A stretch of 27,791 nt of DNA from JAXGQD01 sp964574395 (lineage in GTDB: Bacteria; Bacillota; Clostridia; Saccharofermentanales; Fastidiosipilaceae): assembly GCA_964574395.1 (NCBI GenBank), contig CAZNNL010000026.1:1-27791 (forward strand), given 5' to 3'. Positions within the stretch are counted from its first letter, which is position 1. The number at the start of each line of letters is the position of its first letter. Below the pieces are notes generated by a model. That model saw nothing but the letters and a program-made list of their open reading frames with translations, made no database searches and was not told the origin of the DNA. The position numbers and the translations under genes are program-made. This document shows positions 1 through 9,500 of the stretch, in pieces.

Positions 1-287
1 CACGTCTCAACAAAGTTTTTCTCGCCTTTTTTTATTGGCAAAACCCACTCCTGCACATGATCAATCCGAATAGGAAAACTATGCGCCAACTGGTCGATGA
101 GTAAATCAATGCGCATGCGAGAGCCCTGGACTTCCATCTCGACTTTGCCATCCGGATTATTCTTAACCCAGCCCGTCAAGCCCAGTTTTCGTGCATACAC
201 CGTAGCAGTATAACGAAAACCCACACCCTGCACGCGACCGGTGAAAAAGTAATGCATTCTTGTTAATTCGCTCTTAGTATTTTCCAT
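1..287 (-). CDS. acyP: Acylphosphatase (3' end beyond window)
   Basis: Acylphosphatases hydrolyse the carboxyl-phosphate bond of acyl phosphates; they are small (~90-100 aa) cytosolic enzymes. My translation of the minus strand from the ATG at 287 starts MENTKSELTRMHYFFTGRVQ and continues into GVGFRYTA and GLTGWVKNNPDGKVEMEVQG. GRVQGVGFR is the phosphate-binding loop with the catalytic Arg, and the Asn in the GWVKNNPDG stretch is the second catalytic residue. About 95 residues are visible and no stop is reached, so only the last few residues are missing. The start lies 2 bases after the stop of the MmcQ-like gene, so it is the last visible gene of a tight co-directional run. One copy of the dispersed 9-mer lies at 35-43. 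Confidence 0.9.
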   Translation of the reverse strand, partial: MENTKSELTRMHYFFTGRVQGVGFRYTATVYARKLGLTGWVKNNPDGKVEMEVQGSRMRIDLLIDQLAHSFPIRIDHVQEWVLPIKKGEKNFVET

Positions 288-289
288 GT

Positions 290-646
290 TCAGCCCTGTA
301 ATTTCACTTTGGGTGGCTTTGTGTACGTCAAGTTATAACTTTCCATGGTCATGGCCTTGAGTGCGTCGTCGCTGACATCGCTGTTGAATGAGACAGAAAT
401 CCAGTGGCGTTTGTTCATGTGGTAGCCGGGGGTGACGCCAGTGTAGCGTGCACGAAGAAATTCGGCCTCGAAAGGGTCGCATTTTAGATTGACCCAGGTT
501 TTTCCGTCCTTTTCCATAAGGGCGGCGAACCATTTTTTTGTGCGCATGTGGCGGGCGATGGTGGTTGGGTCGGTTTTGCCAAAAGGCTGATCAATCATCG
601 TATCTTCCAGACTCAAACAAAATTCCAGGTAAGATTGCTTCGTCAT
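290..646 (-). CDS. MmcQ/YjbR (DUF419) family protein
   Basis: 118 aa, the usual length for this single-domain family. Features typical of MmcQ/YjbR proteins are the start with Y-E-F-C-L-S, then DQPFGK, then KWFAAL, VNLKCDP and the histidine-rich GYHMNKRHWISV near residues 74-87. The family has a double-wing fold and is often labelled DNA-binding, but its biochemical role is not established. The ATG directly follows the TAA of the YwlG-family gene with no intervening base, and the acylphosphatase begins 2 bases after its stop, so translational coupling is likely. The PFGK codons contain a copy of the dispersed 9-mer (574-582). Confidence 0.88.
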   Translation of the reverse strand: MTKQSYLEFCLSLEDTMIDQPFGKTDPTTIARHMRTKKWFAALMEKDGKTWVNLKCDPFEAEFLRARYTGVTPGYHMNKRHWISVSFNSDVSDDALKAMTMESYNLTYTKPPKVKLQG

Positions 647-1192
647 TTAACTTAAATTTTCGTCATAGATGGCACGCACACCACCAATCAGGCGCGCCCT
701 TGTGCGCGCAGCCAAGAGCAGGGCTTCACCAATGTGATCGAGCTCCAGACGCACGGGTACGGCTACCTCTTTCAAGTGCATGCCAATCAGCGTCCCGCCG
801 ATATCCAGGCCAGCATCCGCACGCACATGTTCCACGACAACTGCGTCCTTGAAGTTTTTGTAGCAAGCGGTGGCAAAAGACCCGCCCGCCTTCGCTTGCG
901 GCACCGCGCTCACCGGTTCCTGACCTTGCAGCGCCGCCCGCTCCATCACCAATGCCCGGTTCAGGTGCTCGCAGCATTGTGCCACCAGAAATATCCCCTT
1001 GGGATTGAGCACATCTGTCAGAGCGCTGTATATCGCCTCACCCACCTCAACACTGGAATGGCTGCCTATGCGTTTTCCCAGGACTTCGCTGGAAGAACAG
1101 CCCACGACAAGAATTTGACCCTCTTTTAGTTTCGCTTTATCACATATTTCTTCAGCCACTTGCGTGACCTCTTGTTTAATCTTCTCAATCAT
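647..1192 (-). CDS. ywlG: UPF0340 / YwlG-like protein (TIGR01440 family)
   Basis: 181 aa, full length for the UPF0340 (DUF436) family found mainly in Bacillota. Recognisable stretches are LVVGCSSSEVLGKRIGSHSS near residues 28-47, AQCCEHLNRALVMER near 71-85, and KAGGSFATACYKNF followed by VEHVRADAGLDIGGTLIGMH towards the C-terminus. The Cys-Cys-Glu-His cluster and the GGTLIGMH loop suggest a ligand- or metal-binding pocket, but no activity is established for the family. A GAGGAAAG ribosome site sits 6-7 bases before the ATG. Second-to-last stages of a tight minus-strand run; 70 bases separate it from the HD gene upstream, so an internal promoter there is possible, though none is convincing. 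Confidence 0.88.
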   Translation of the reverse strand: MIEKIKQEVTQVAEEICDKAKLKEGQILVVGCSSSEVLGKRIGSHSSVEVGEAIYSALTDVLNPKGIFLVAQCCEHLNRALVMERAALQGQEPVSAVPQAKAGGSFATACYKNFKDAVVVEHVRADAGLDIGGTLIGMHLKEVAVPVRLELDHIGEALLLAARTRARLIGGVRAIYDENLS

Positions 1193-1262
1193 ATGACTTT
1201 CCTCGTTTATTGCTTATGCCGTGTCTTAGCTCTCAGTTTACAGGATTTCGTCTATCCTCATC

Positions 1263-1820
1263 TTATTGAACTTCAATCGCCTTCATCGCGGCTAAGGTTT
1301 CTGTCAATAATTGGTCCAAGTCCCAACCCAAGATTTCAGCACCCTGTTGAATGACCTCACGCGAGCAACCAGCCGCAAAACGCTTGTCCTTATACTTCTT
1401 CTTCAGAGAACGCAGCTCCATATCCTGCACCGATTTCGAAGGCCTCATCAAAGCCGCAGCCCCTATCAAACCCGTCAGTTCATCCGTTGCAAACAAAATT
1501 TTCTCCATCTCATGTTCAGGCTTAACGTCCGAACAAATACCATAACCATGCGATACGATGGAACGAATCATGTCGGCGTCTATGCCGTGGTTTTGCAATA
1601 ATTCTACAGCCTTCACACAATGCTCCTCAGGATAAAGTTCGAAATCGATATCATGTAAAAGCCCAACCATAGCCCAATAATCCGTTTCTTCTGCGAAGCC
1701 CATTTTATTGGCAAAAAACCGCATCACACCCTCAACCGTAAAGGCATGCTGTAAATGAAAATCCTCTTTATTATATTGCTTCAAAATCTCTACGGCTTTA
1801 TCTCTTGTTATTGTTTTCAT
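1263..1820 (-). CDS. HD-domain protein (COG2316-like predicted hydrolase)
   Basis: 185 aa. The HD metal-binding signature is visible: a His near residue 25 (LQHAFTVEGVMR), then GLLHDIDFELYPEEHC (HD at 56-57), a further His in SIVSHGYG, and DELTGLIGAAALMRP. This matches the HDIG-related predicted hydrolases of about 185 aa, which usually bind a divalent metal and attack phosphoester bonds; the substrate is unknown. The C-terminal part (KKKYKDKRFAAGCSREVI) is also typical of the family. It starts one base after the methyltransferase stop, so the two are probably co-translated. The FAN codons at 1708-1716 carry the dispersed 9-mer. Confidence 0.85.
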   Translation of the reverse strand: MKTITRDKAVEILKQYNKEDFHLQHAFTVEGVMRFFANKMGFAEETDYWAMVGLLHDIDFELYPEEHCVKAVELLQNHGIDADMIRSIVSHGYGICSDVKPEHEMEKILFATDELTGLIGAAALMRPSKSVQDMELRSLKKKYKDKRFAAGCSREVIQQGAEILGWDLDQLLTETLAAMKAIEVQ

Positions 1821-1821
1821 C

Positions 1822-2589
1822 TTAAATTACCTCATTCTGTTTAACTGCAATGGCTTTACATCTCAAACGCACATAGTCAGCACGCCACTGACTATCGTGG
1901 TACAAATTGTACCGTAAATCTTCTACTGCCTCTCTGATAATAGCCAGTTTAACATCCTCCTCAATTCCCACAAATGGCTTTTTCACAAAGTGCAAAATCC
2001 AATCAAACATCCCTTCCTCACCCTGCAAGTCAGTCAAGCGATCGAACAATAGCGCAAACTCTACTCTGAAACCGCACTGTTCCAGTAAGCTAGCGTATTC
2101 ACCGATACTAGGAAAGTAAAAAGGCTGCATATAGTCCAGCTTTCTATATTCAAAAGCTTTCTGCAAAGCCGCATGAATCAATTGATTATTACCCTTGCCA
2201 CCAAATTCAAAAACAAATTGTCCATTATTTTTTAAAGCCTTGTGGACACAATTAAGCATGGAAACTTGCTGCTCCTTGGGTATCCAATGGAAAACTGCGT
2301 TAGAAAAAACCACGTCGACTGGTTCGTCTAAGGAGAACTGAGTCGCGTCCATTTCAAGGAAGTTTATGGAAGGGTGCTGTGATTTTGCCAACAATAATAG
2401 ATCTGGAGAAGAATCGATGCCAATCACCTCGACGCCTTTGCCTTGAATGATTTTGGAGAGATGGCCATGACCGCAACCCAAGTCCAAAACGCGTGTGACT
2501 AGCCCAAAGTCGATGAGGCTTAAAACGTCCTCCCCATATTGAGGGACAAAATCAAATTTTTCTGTATACGCCTTCGCATCCCACTTCAT
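1822..2589 (-). CDS. Class I SAM-dependent methyltransferase, trans-aconitate methyltransferase-like
   Basis: About 255 aa. SAM-binding motif I is VLDLGCGHGHLS near residues 35-46, followed by the acidic end of strand 2 (EVIGIDSSPDLL), motif II/III MDATQF, and SNAVFHWI, which is characteristic of the Tam/trans-aconitate 2-methyltransferase-like branch. The true substrate cannot be read from sequence. Two ATGs occur 6 bases apart (2595 and 2589). I chose 2589 because the ribosome site AAGGGGA ends right against the first ATG but sits 6-7 bases before the second, and MKWDAKAY fits the usual family start. First gene of the five-gene minus-strand run, with a candidate promoter upstream. Confidence 0.85.
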   Translation of the reverse strand: MKWDAKAYTEKFDFVPQYGEDVLSLIDFGLVTRVLDLGCGHGHLSKIIQGKGVEVIGIDSSPDLLLLAKSQHPSINFLEMDATQFSLDEPVDVVFSNAVFHWIPKEQQVSMLNCVHKALKNNGQFVFEFGGKGNNQLIHAALQKAFEYRKLDYMQPFYFPSIGEYASLLEQCGFRVEFALLFDRLTDLQGEEGMFDWILHFVKKPFVGIEEDVKLAIIREAVEDLRYNLYHDSQWRADYVRLRCKAIAVKQNEVI

Positions 2590-2640
2590 GCTCATTCCCC
2601 TTCTCGATTATTGTTTTTCAAGCGTGCTTCGCAGCTTACG

Positions 2641-2668
2641 TATATATACATTCATTCTAATCTGGCAA
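2641..2668 (-). promoter_or_regulatory. Candidate sigma-A promoter of the methyltransferase run
   Basis: On the minus strand, TTGCCA (2668-2663) is followed after 16 bases by TATATA (2646-2641), about 52 bases before the chosen methyltransferase start. The -35 box lies inside a TTTTGCCA word that belongs to the dispersed motif family. Spacing and position are reasonable but the call rests on consensus only. Confidence 0.35.
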
Positions 2669-2714
2669 AAAATAAGGCGCAACACGGTTGTGACGCGGGG
2701 GTGCGTGCAGGGAG

Positions 2715-2749
2715 TTGAAAAGTTGTCACTCGGGATGCCAACTTTTCAA
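2715..2749. repeat. Perfect 11-bp inverted repeat between divergent genes
   Basis: TTGAAAAGTTG (2715-2725) and its exact complement CAACTTTTCAA (2739-2749) are separated by 13 bases. No run of T follows on either strand, so it does not look like an intrinsic terminator. It lies between the divergent methyltransferase and DUF503 genes, upstream of both, and could be an operator or a structured leader. No regulator gene is adjacent. Confidence 0.6.
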
Positions 2750-2827
2750 GCGGCTGCAGACCGACCCTCACTAAATTTACGCAAGCCAAATCTCATTTAG
2801 TTTGTTTTTATCTTGTACAATAGATAC

Positions 2828-3127
2828 ATGTTTATTTTAATTATCAAATGTGAGCTTTCCCTCCCTTGGGCGCATTCCCTAAAAGCTAAGCGTCAGGTTC
2901 TGCGTTCCCTAATAGACAAACTTCGTCGCCATTACAATATCTCTGTCACAGAAGTTGCAGATCATGACGTTTGGCAAAAAGCCTCTCTCGGCCTCGCCTA
3001 CATCTCTGCACAAGAATCCCAGTCCTGGGAAATGGCCGACAAGCTCCAAAACTTCATCGACGAACAAAGCGAGGCCGACGCCAACTTCACTAAAGTCATC
3101 GTCAGCTCCTTGAGCGATTTAGTTTAA
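2828..3127 (+). CDS. DUF503 / YlxP-like small protein
   Basis: About 99 aa, full length for DUF503, a family of small ferredoxin-like-fold proteins. Characteristic elements: short beta strand start (MFILIIKCEL), then HSLKAKRQVLRSLIDKLRRHYNISVTEV, then DVWQKASLGLAYIS. In Bacilli the gene (ylxP) sits in the nusA-infB-rbfA cluster and is thought to act near ribosome assembly; here it stands alone. An upstream in-frame TTG at 2813 exists, but the ATG at 2828 fits the family start. No Shine-Dalgarno sequence precedes it. A TACAAT box at 2816-2821 would place the transcript start at or near the ATG itself, so a leaderless mRNA is possible. The WQK codons contain the dispersed 9-mer (2971-2979). Confidence 0.83.
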   Translation: MFILIIKCELSLPWAHSLKAKRQVLRSLIDKLRRHYNISVTEVADHDVWQKASLGLAYISAQESQSWEMADKLQNFIDEQSEADANFTKVIVSSLSDLV

Positions 3128-3164
3128 GGGTTTGCGTTGGTTTCATTGAATCGCAGCCCCCAAT

Positions 3165-3429
3165 TTGGCAAAATAGCAGCTTGTACGCTTGTCGACCTAA
3201 ATCCACTTCTGAAATTGACAAAGAAGCAGCTTGTGCACGGCAAATCACCTCAAAAACCGTTTTAAAGCTGATTTTTCGTCAATAAAACAACCTGTACGCC
3301 GATTTCGAGCTTCACAGCCCGTTTTTCTTCGCACAAGTTGATATTTTGTCAATTTTTTCGAGATTTTCAGTCCGAAACGCAATTTCGCGTCGCACAACTT
3401 GCTTTTTTGCCAACGGGGCTATCGTACCA
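3165..3429. repeat. ~265-bp intergenic element, copy A (five-unit, inverted ends)
   Basis: Non-coding element with a near-identical second copy at 11455-11720 in the same orientation. It is built from five degenerate 22-24-bp units: forward at about 3165, 3215 and 3275, and inverted at 3331-3352 and 3392-3413. Forward units start TTGGCAAAATAGCAGCTTGT and TTGACAAAGAAGCAGCTTGT; the inverted units, read on the other strand, start TTGACAAAATATCAACTTGT and TTGGCAAAAAAGCAAGTTGT. The ends therefore form imperfect terminal inverted repeats that begin with the dispersed 9-mer. The stretch GGGGCTATCGTACCA just outside the right end is also shared by both copies. No ORF of note. The element occupies most of the gene-free 3128-3520 interval. 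Confidence 0.85.
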
Positions 3430-3453
3430 CAAGACAACAAACTCCAGATTTTA

Positions 3454-3496
3454 AGAGACGAACCAAGTCCGAAGCTTGGGACTTTTGCCCGTCTCT
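3454..3496 (-). terminator. Possible terminator of the giant surface-protein gene
   Basis: AGAGACG (3454-3460) pairs with CGTCTCT (3490-3496), and inside it AAGTCC (3465-3470) pairs with GGACTT (3479-3484). This gives a two-part hairpin starting about 25 bases after the stop of the minus-strand gene. Read on the minus strand it is followed only by TTAAAATCT, a poor U-tract, so it may be a weak terminator or an RNA-stabilising hairpin. Confidence 0.45.
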
Positions 3497-3520
3497 ATAA
3501 TCGCTTTCAGTAAAGTCTGC

Positions 3521-6500
3521 TTAATAGCTGCTAATCTTTTGGAATCGTTTCTTCTTTAGTGCCAAAGCAATGAGCAGAAGGATTGATAGCCCTAGCAACA
3601 ACGCGTCATCACCATTTTTCTCTCCACTTCGAGGCAGCTTATCTTGCGGTTTTTTAGTTTGCGTAGGGTTCACATTAAACTTATTTGAAGTAGCAGCACC
3701 AGGCATATTTGTAGGTTGTTCGAGACTAGGCTCAAGTCCAGCTTCCGTTGTTACTTCTGGTTCATATTCTGGCAAAATATCCTCTGGTTTCGATTCCGTA
3801 GTCTCCTCCTGTTCTTCTATCACTGGTCCGAGAGTAGGCTCAGTCGTAGGGTTTACTGTCGGCTCTAGTGTAGGTTCTTGGGTTGGTTCAGATGTAGGCT
3901 CGGGCGTCGGTTCTGGTGTAGGTTCAGGCGTTGGTTCTGGTGTAGGTTCTGGCGTAGGCTCAGGTTTTAACTCGCTGTACACTAGTCCATAAACTGAGAA
4001 ATGTGCCGCTTTGAATTTCATTGCTGGTGAAGGCAATTCAACCCTTTCTGAAATTACATCCTCTAATGCACCATTGGTTTCATTCAAGTAAACAAGTCGG
4101 ATGCTTTGGTCACGTAATTCTTCAGGTATAGGGAAAAATACTTCAACTACGTCTCTCGGTTGTGCTTGTGCGCCGTGAGCATCTTTTATTATGATATCTG
4201 CCATTCGGTAATACGTGATTTGAGTGTCATCTTCAAGTGGAGCTTTCTCGACCAACTGAGCTGACATCTGCATATTAATATCTAAGCTTTCTGTGTTTCC
4301 AACAATCCAAAATTCCCCATCACGTAGTATTACAAGTTCTGGCGTAGGATAACGGTAAACAAACCTGATGCTCTTTTGTTCGCCTTCGTTCTCAGGAAAT
4401 CTAAGCTGATCCTGTGAAATTACTATGTCGTCTACTTGTAAACTTGAGAAAACTTGACCATCAAGACTTGCCATTAGTTCAGAATTAGATTTGAGAGCTT
4501 GTGTCGCATGCTCCATGGCTAGTTCTCCAACTAGGCCATCAATGACAAAACTTCCAACTTCATGTTGTTCAACCAATGTCTCTTCAGGATTTTCTGGCTT
4601 AGCAATCCTGTTCACAGCTATGACCGTAACTAGCAATTGCGAATAGCGCTGCAAAGGTTGAACCATAACCTTAACCTCAACTATATCTTCCGATTTATCT
4701 GAATAGACAACCATTACAACAGCTATTTGCTCACCTGCTTGCGTCAAGTCGACATTCACAGCCACATTTTTTATTGCTGTTTCCGGAACTCCGGTCACGG
4801 CAGCTAATATTAGAGTTTCAGCAGAACTTGCTTCCGCACCTTGCTGGAGAGTCACAACATCTACGATAGGAGTAATTAATTCAGCTTCTGTTGGCCCAGG
4901 TGTAGGCGTTGGACCAGGTGTAGGCGTTGGACCAGGTGTGGGTGTTGGTTCAGGTGTAATCGATGGCACAGGTGTGGGGGTTGGCTCAGGGATAGGCGTG
5001 GGTTCAGGAGTAGGTGAAGGTGTCGGATTGAGCACCGCCTCCACCGTGACCTTAACCTCAACGAGGTCTTCCGATTTGTCTGAATAGACAACCGTTACTA
5101 TGGCAATCTGCTCACCTGGTTTTGATAAATCGACAAATATAGTCACACTCTTCGCAGCTGTTTCTGAAATCCCAGTCACTGCGGCTAGCAACTCTGCTGT
5201 CGCTGCATAGATATTGGCACCTTGTTTAAGTGTGACTGCCGCTACGACAGGGGTCGTCTGATCTGCTTCTGTCAGCGCTGGGGTTGGCGTCGGCGAAGCA
5301 GTTGGAGTCGGGGTAGGCGTAGCCGTTGGTGTTGGTGTCGGGGTAGGCGTAGCCGTTGGTGTAGGTGTGGGGCTAGGTTTTGCCTCAACTATAACTTTAA
5401 CCTCAACTAAATCTTCCGACTCATCTGAGTAAACGACTGTCACTACTGCTATCTGATCGCCCGCCAGCGTCAAGTCTATATTCATAGTCAAACGCTTTGT
5501 TGCAGTTTCAGGAATTCCTGATACAGCTGCCAAAATTTGGTTCTCCGCTGCCTCAGTTTCTTCATCTTGCTGGAGCGTCACTTCAGTAACTACGGGTGTC
5601 GTCAAGTCCGCTTCAGTTTGCGTAGGTAGCACGAGTATTGCTAATGTCAGTTTGGCTTTTTTGCTTGGGTCAGCTATCGACTGAGCTTCGATTGTAAGCT
5701 GAACTTCCTGTTCTTCTTTCGCTACAGTCAAAAGACCGTTTTCATCGAGGCTAGTTTCTTCATGATGAGCGCCTTTTATTTGCCAACGCACTGTGTCATC
5801 AGCTCCAAAGCGTGTTTTGACACTTGCCTTCACGAGTGCTTCGTTTCCAGCTTCTACTTCTGCCAGTTCTGAGCTCAGGCTCAGGCTCAATACTTCTGGG
5901 ATGGCTATGTGTGTTTGCAAGCGTGCTTTGTTGCCATATGCATCGAGCACATCAATGTAAACCGTCGGATTTTCTTCTGTTTCGGATTCAAGCTGATTTG
6001 AGAAAATCTTGGAGCGGTTACTGTCATCTAAGGTGACTTCTCCTACTTTAATCGTATAGGACTCATCATATTCTGGGAAAGACGCTTTGGTCCAAGGATC
6101 AGTCAAATGTTCGAGTGTTGGCGTAATTCTAGAAATATCCAGATCATACACTGCTCCATAATTTTCAAAGTCGAAATCACGGTAACGGAAGATATAGCGT
6201 TCCTCAATCGCCTGTTCTAAGCCAATCAAGCGCCTTATTCTTCCAGTATAAACTTGCCACTCCAAGCCTTCATGCTCTGCTTCTGAAGTGGATAATGGAA
6301 CGCTTGCATATTCAATAACACTGTCACCTTGTGCTGTGATGTTCACACTGTGGTTGTGTTTTTGACCACTAGTTACAACAAGACCAGTATCGCTCTGTTC
6401 AACACGTACTTGAATAGGTGAAATTAAACGTATCGTTTTCTCGGCTACGATGCCCGTACTTTCGCCATTGTAGAATATTTCGGCTGCAACTATTACAGAA

Positions 6501-9500
6501 CCACTAGATCCTTCAAGACGTGTTAGGGTACCGTTTGTTTCATCAATCGTTGCCAAGCGCTGATTTGAACTTGACCAGCGCGCCGTAAATAAAGGATCTT
6601 CTATGCCTAAATCTAAACTTAAGGATAAATCGTTCGTTCCAACATGGTTTTCTTCTCCAACAATCTTGGCATTAATGGCAAAAACATCAACCTCCGCTTG
6701 AACAGCCGGATTCTCATCAGCCTCCACGCTAATACGTACTTGACCAGGGAGTTTGGCCAATACCATACCAGACATGTCGACTGTGGCGATTTCTTCGTTG
6801 CTCGAGGTCCAGTTTATTTTTTTGCCAAAACTATTAGCAGGTGTTGAGAGATACGATAGTCGTTTCGTCTTACCAAGTTCAATAATAACCGGGGATGTTT
6901 CAGAAATTTCAAGACCTGTTAAAACATTGTTATCGAGCAGGCGTGTTGGTCCATAAATAACGGCTTCTGACCCAGGAGCGGCGGAGAGAAGGGGATGCGA
7001 GGCGCCTTGGCCAGCGAGATATATCTTTCCATAAACAATATGCCTACCTGCTTCAATCTCACTTTTCATCAGTCTAGTTTCAGCCTGATGCTCGCTCGGT
7101 AGCGCTTTCCCATTCAAAGCAGCCAAAGCTTCAACCGTATTTGCTTCGCGGTCACTTTCGTAGATTCCGTTCGCACCACTCCAAGCCCCGCTTAGCGGAC
7201 TGTAAGATGCGCTAACATTTTTAAAATTATCACTAGTAATCGCTCCGATGAATGGTCTTTGGTCACCCATAGAAAAGCCATTTTCACGCAGTGCTGCTAT
7301 GTGCAAGCGAGTGTTTGCTTCGAGCAATTGAATTGCTTTGCCGTCATAGGGCACGATCGTTCCACCTGTGATATAAGCAGTCTCTCTAACGCGCAAAGGG
7401 ATGCGCTTACCATCTCTTGCTTTTTCATTATCAAGCGTACCGCCTGTCATTGTAAAGGTCTTCGTCAGCACATTGCCAACAGTACCGCCATTGACTATGA
7501 CATGGCTATTCGTCTCTACGGTTGGCAAATTGTTTTTATTTCCGAGTGTTCCATTATTTATTGTCAGTATCGTGCTGTCTCCTGCCCAAACAGCTCTTGA
7601 TGCGCCCCAAATTGAGCCGCTAGTATTCAGCACAACACGCGTATTTGCAGCAGTTGCACGAATCGCGTTACCTACATCGCTTCCACCTGTGCCATACTCC
7701 GTGCGCAAAGACGTGCTTCCGTTCATTATCAAAGTAGCGCCATCATTCAGAACAATCGGGTTGATAGCACCATAAATCGAACCAGAAGTGCGCGATCCAT
7801 CTATACTTAAACTTCCATCTAAAATTAAGCTTACGTTTGGCAAAACGTTGAGCGAGAGATATTTCAGCGTGCCAGCACCGCGTATTGTTAAGTCTCTGTT
7901 GACATTCTGCGTAGTACCTCTTGCTTGAAGCCAGCTAATATATTCCACATCGAAGGTATTATTTACCACTATGGTGCCTACATTATTGTTATTTAATGCA
8001 GCAACAAATTGGTCACGATTACTTACCGTCACCGTCTGTTTGCCGTGAATATTTTTAAGCGTAGCTAGAGTCTTCTCAGCAGCAGTTAATAGCGTGTAAT
8101 TTGTAACTTGTTTCTTATCATCCGTGCTTAAAGCATCGTAGGCTACTCTCGCTTCATTTATGCGCGTTTCATCAGAAAGTTGAATTTGTGACGGTAGAGC
8201 GGCGATTTGTTCGATGACTTTTTGCCAAGCAAGTTCTTCCTCAATCTCAATTTTTTGTATGGCAAAATGATCATAGAGCGTACTACTTCCGCCTTGAACC
8301 GTATAGGCCTTGTAATATAGCCTTTCTTCATTCAATTCAACATGCGCGTAAATTGGGCGCTGAGGTTGTGACGATCTCACAGTAGGGATTGAAGCATCAT
8401 CGCTCACAGGGTAATATTTTACGCCTATCGTACCTGGGGTGATAAATACCGTACCTTCTGGATTAGTCAGAACAGGATAAGTTAGTCCCCCATGGCTGTC
8501 ATTCAGCGTTTTCGTTTCTTGCACAACTCCCCTACGCAATACTGCTGTGCGATTATAGGTGTGGTCATGGCCACCTAAGACAAGGTCAACAGAGCTGTCT
8601 GCTGCCAGTGCGTTCAATTGTGCGCGGATTTGAATAACATCTCTGTCCTGGCGATGCGGTCCACTTGAGTAGACAGATTTATGAAGCGCAATAATTTTCC
8701 ATTTTGCCGAACTTTCATTTAGCGTCTGATAAGCCCAATTTAGCTGTGCCTGATCAATGCCACCCGCAGCATTTAAACTTTCGGTGTTCAAAACTACAAA
8801 GCAAACATTTTGGTAATCAAAACTGTAATAGACACCGGTACTCAAATCCTGTTCTGGCACATTCAGACCAGAAAGTTTATAGTGCCGCAATAAAGCATTG
8901 GGTTCAGTAACGTCCTTGGTATCACCTTTATATTCATGATTACCCGTAACCGGTACAAATGCCTGTCCCATTACTGCCTCATGAGCAGTTGCCAAGGTCC
9001 ATTGCGTCTCGTCCATACCGTGATCAACTATGTCGCCTAAATGAACGGTGAAAGCAGATTCACCGAATCGACTAACGGCATCCTGTAAAGCTGTTTGATA
9101 GACCTGATAATCTACCGTACTCATGCCCTGGGAGTCCGCCACCACGGTAAACCCAAAGCCACCTTCTGCAGGTCCCGTCCGGAAACGAACCGCTTGACTC
9201 CAAGTATTACTCTCGGAACTGCCGACACGGTACCAATAGTTGCTGTTAGGCGACAAACCTGTAACTTCTGCAAGATGACGAGTCAAAGTCTGCGACCCAA
9301 AACTATTGATCAAAGCAAGATTCATACGCGTAGCTGCCTTTTTGACCGTTTCTGATTCTGCTTTAAAAACGTGAACCCTATCACTGTTAAAATCGGGACT
9401 CGCGCTAGTGTAGGGTAAAATCTGCACTTCACCAGAGCTTACATGCGTTCCTGTATACCAGCTAAAATTGCGTTTACTATAGACACCTTCTCCCGTGCCC

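Noticed and set aside
3165..3429. Five spaced 22-24-bp repeats that could be read as a small CRISPR array.
   Set aside because: Two units are inverted, they are degenerate, spacing is uneven (~50-60 bp), and the 'spacers' are the same in both distant copies. No cas gene is near.
3570..3992. Plus-strand ORF of 140 codons with GSGVGSGVGS repeats, and other long ORFs opposite the giant gene.
   Set aside because: Antisense image of the Pro-Thr codon repeat; no ribosome site or family resemblance.
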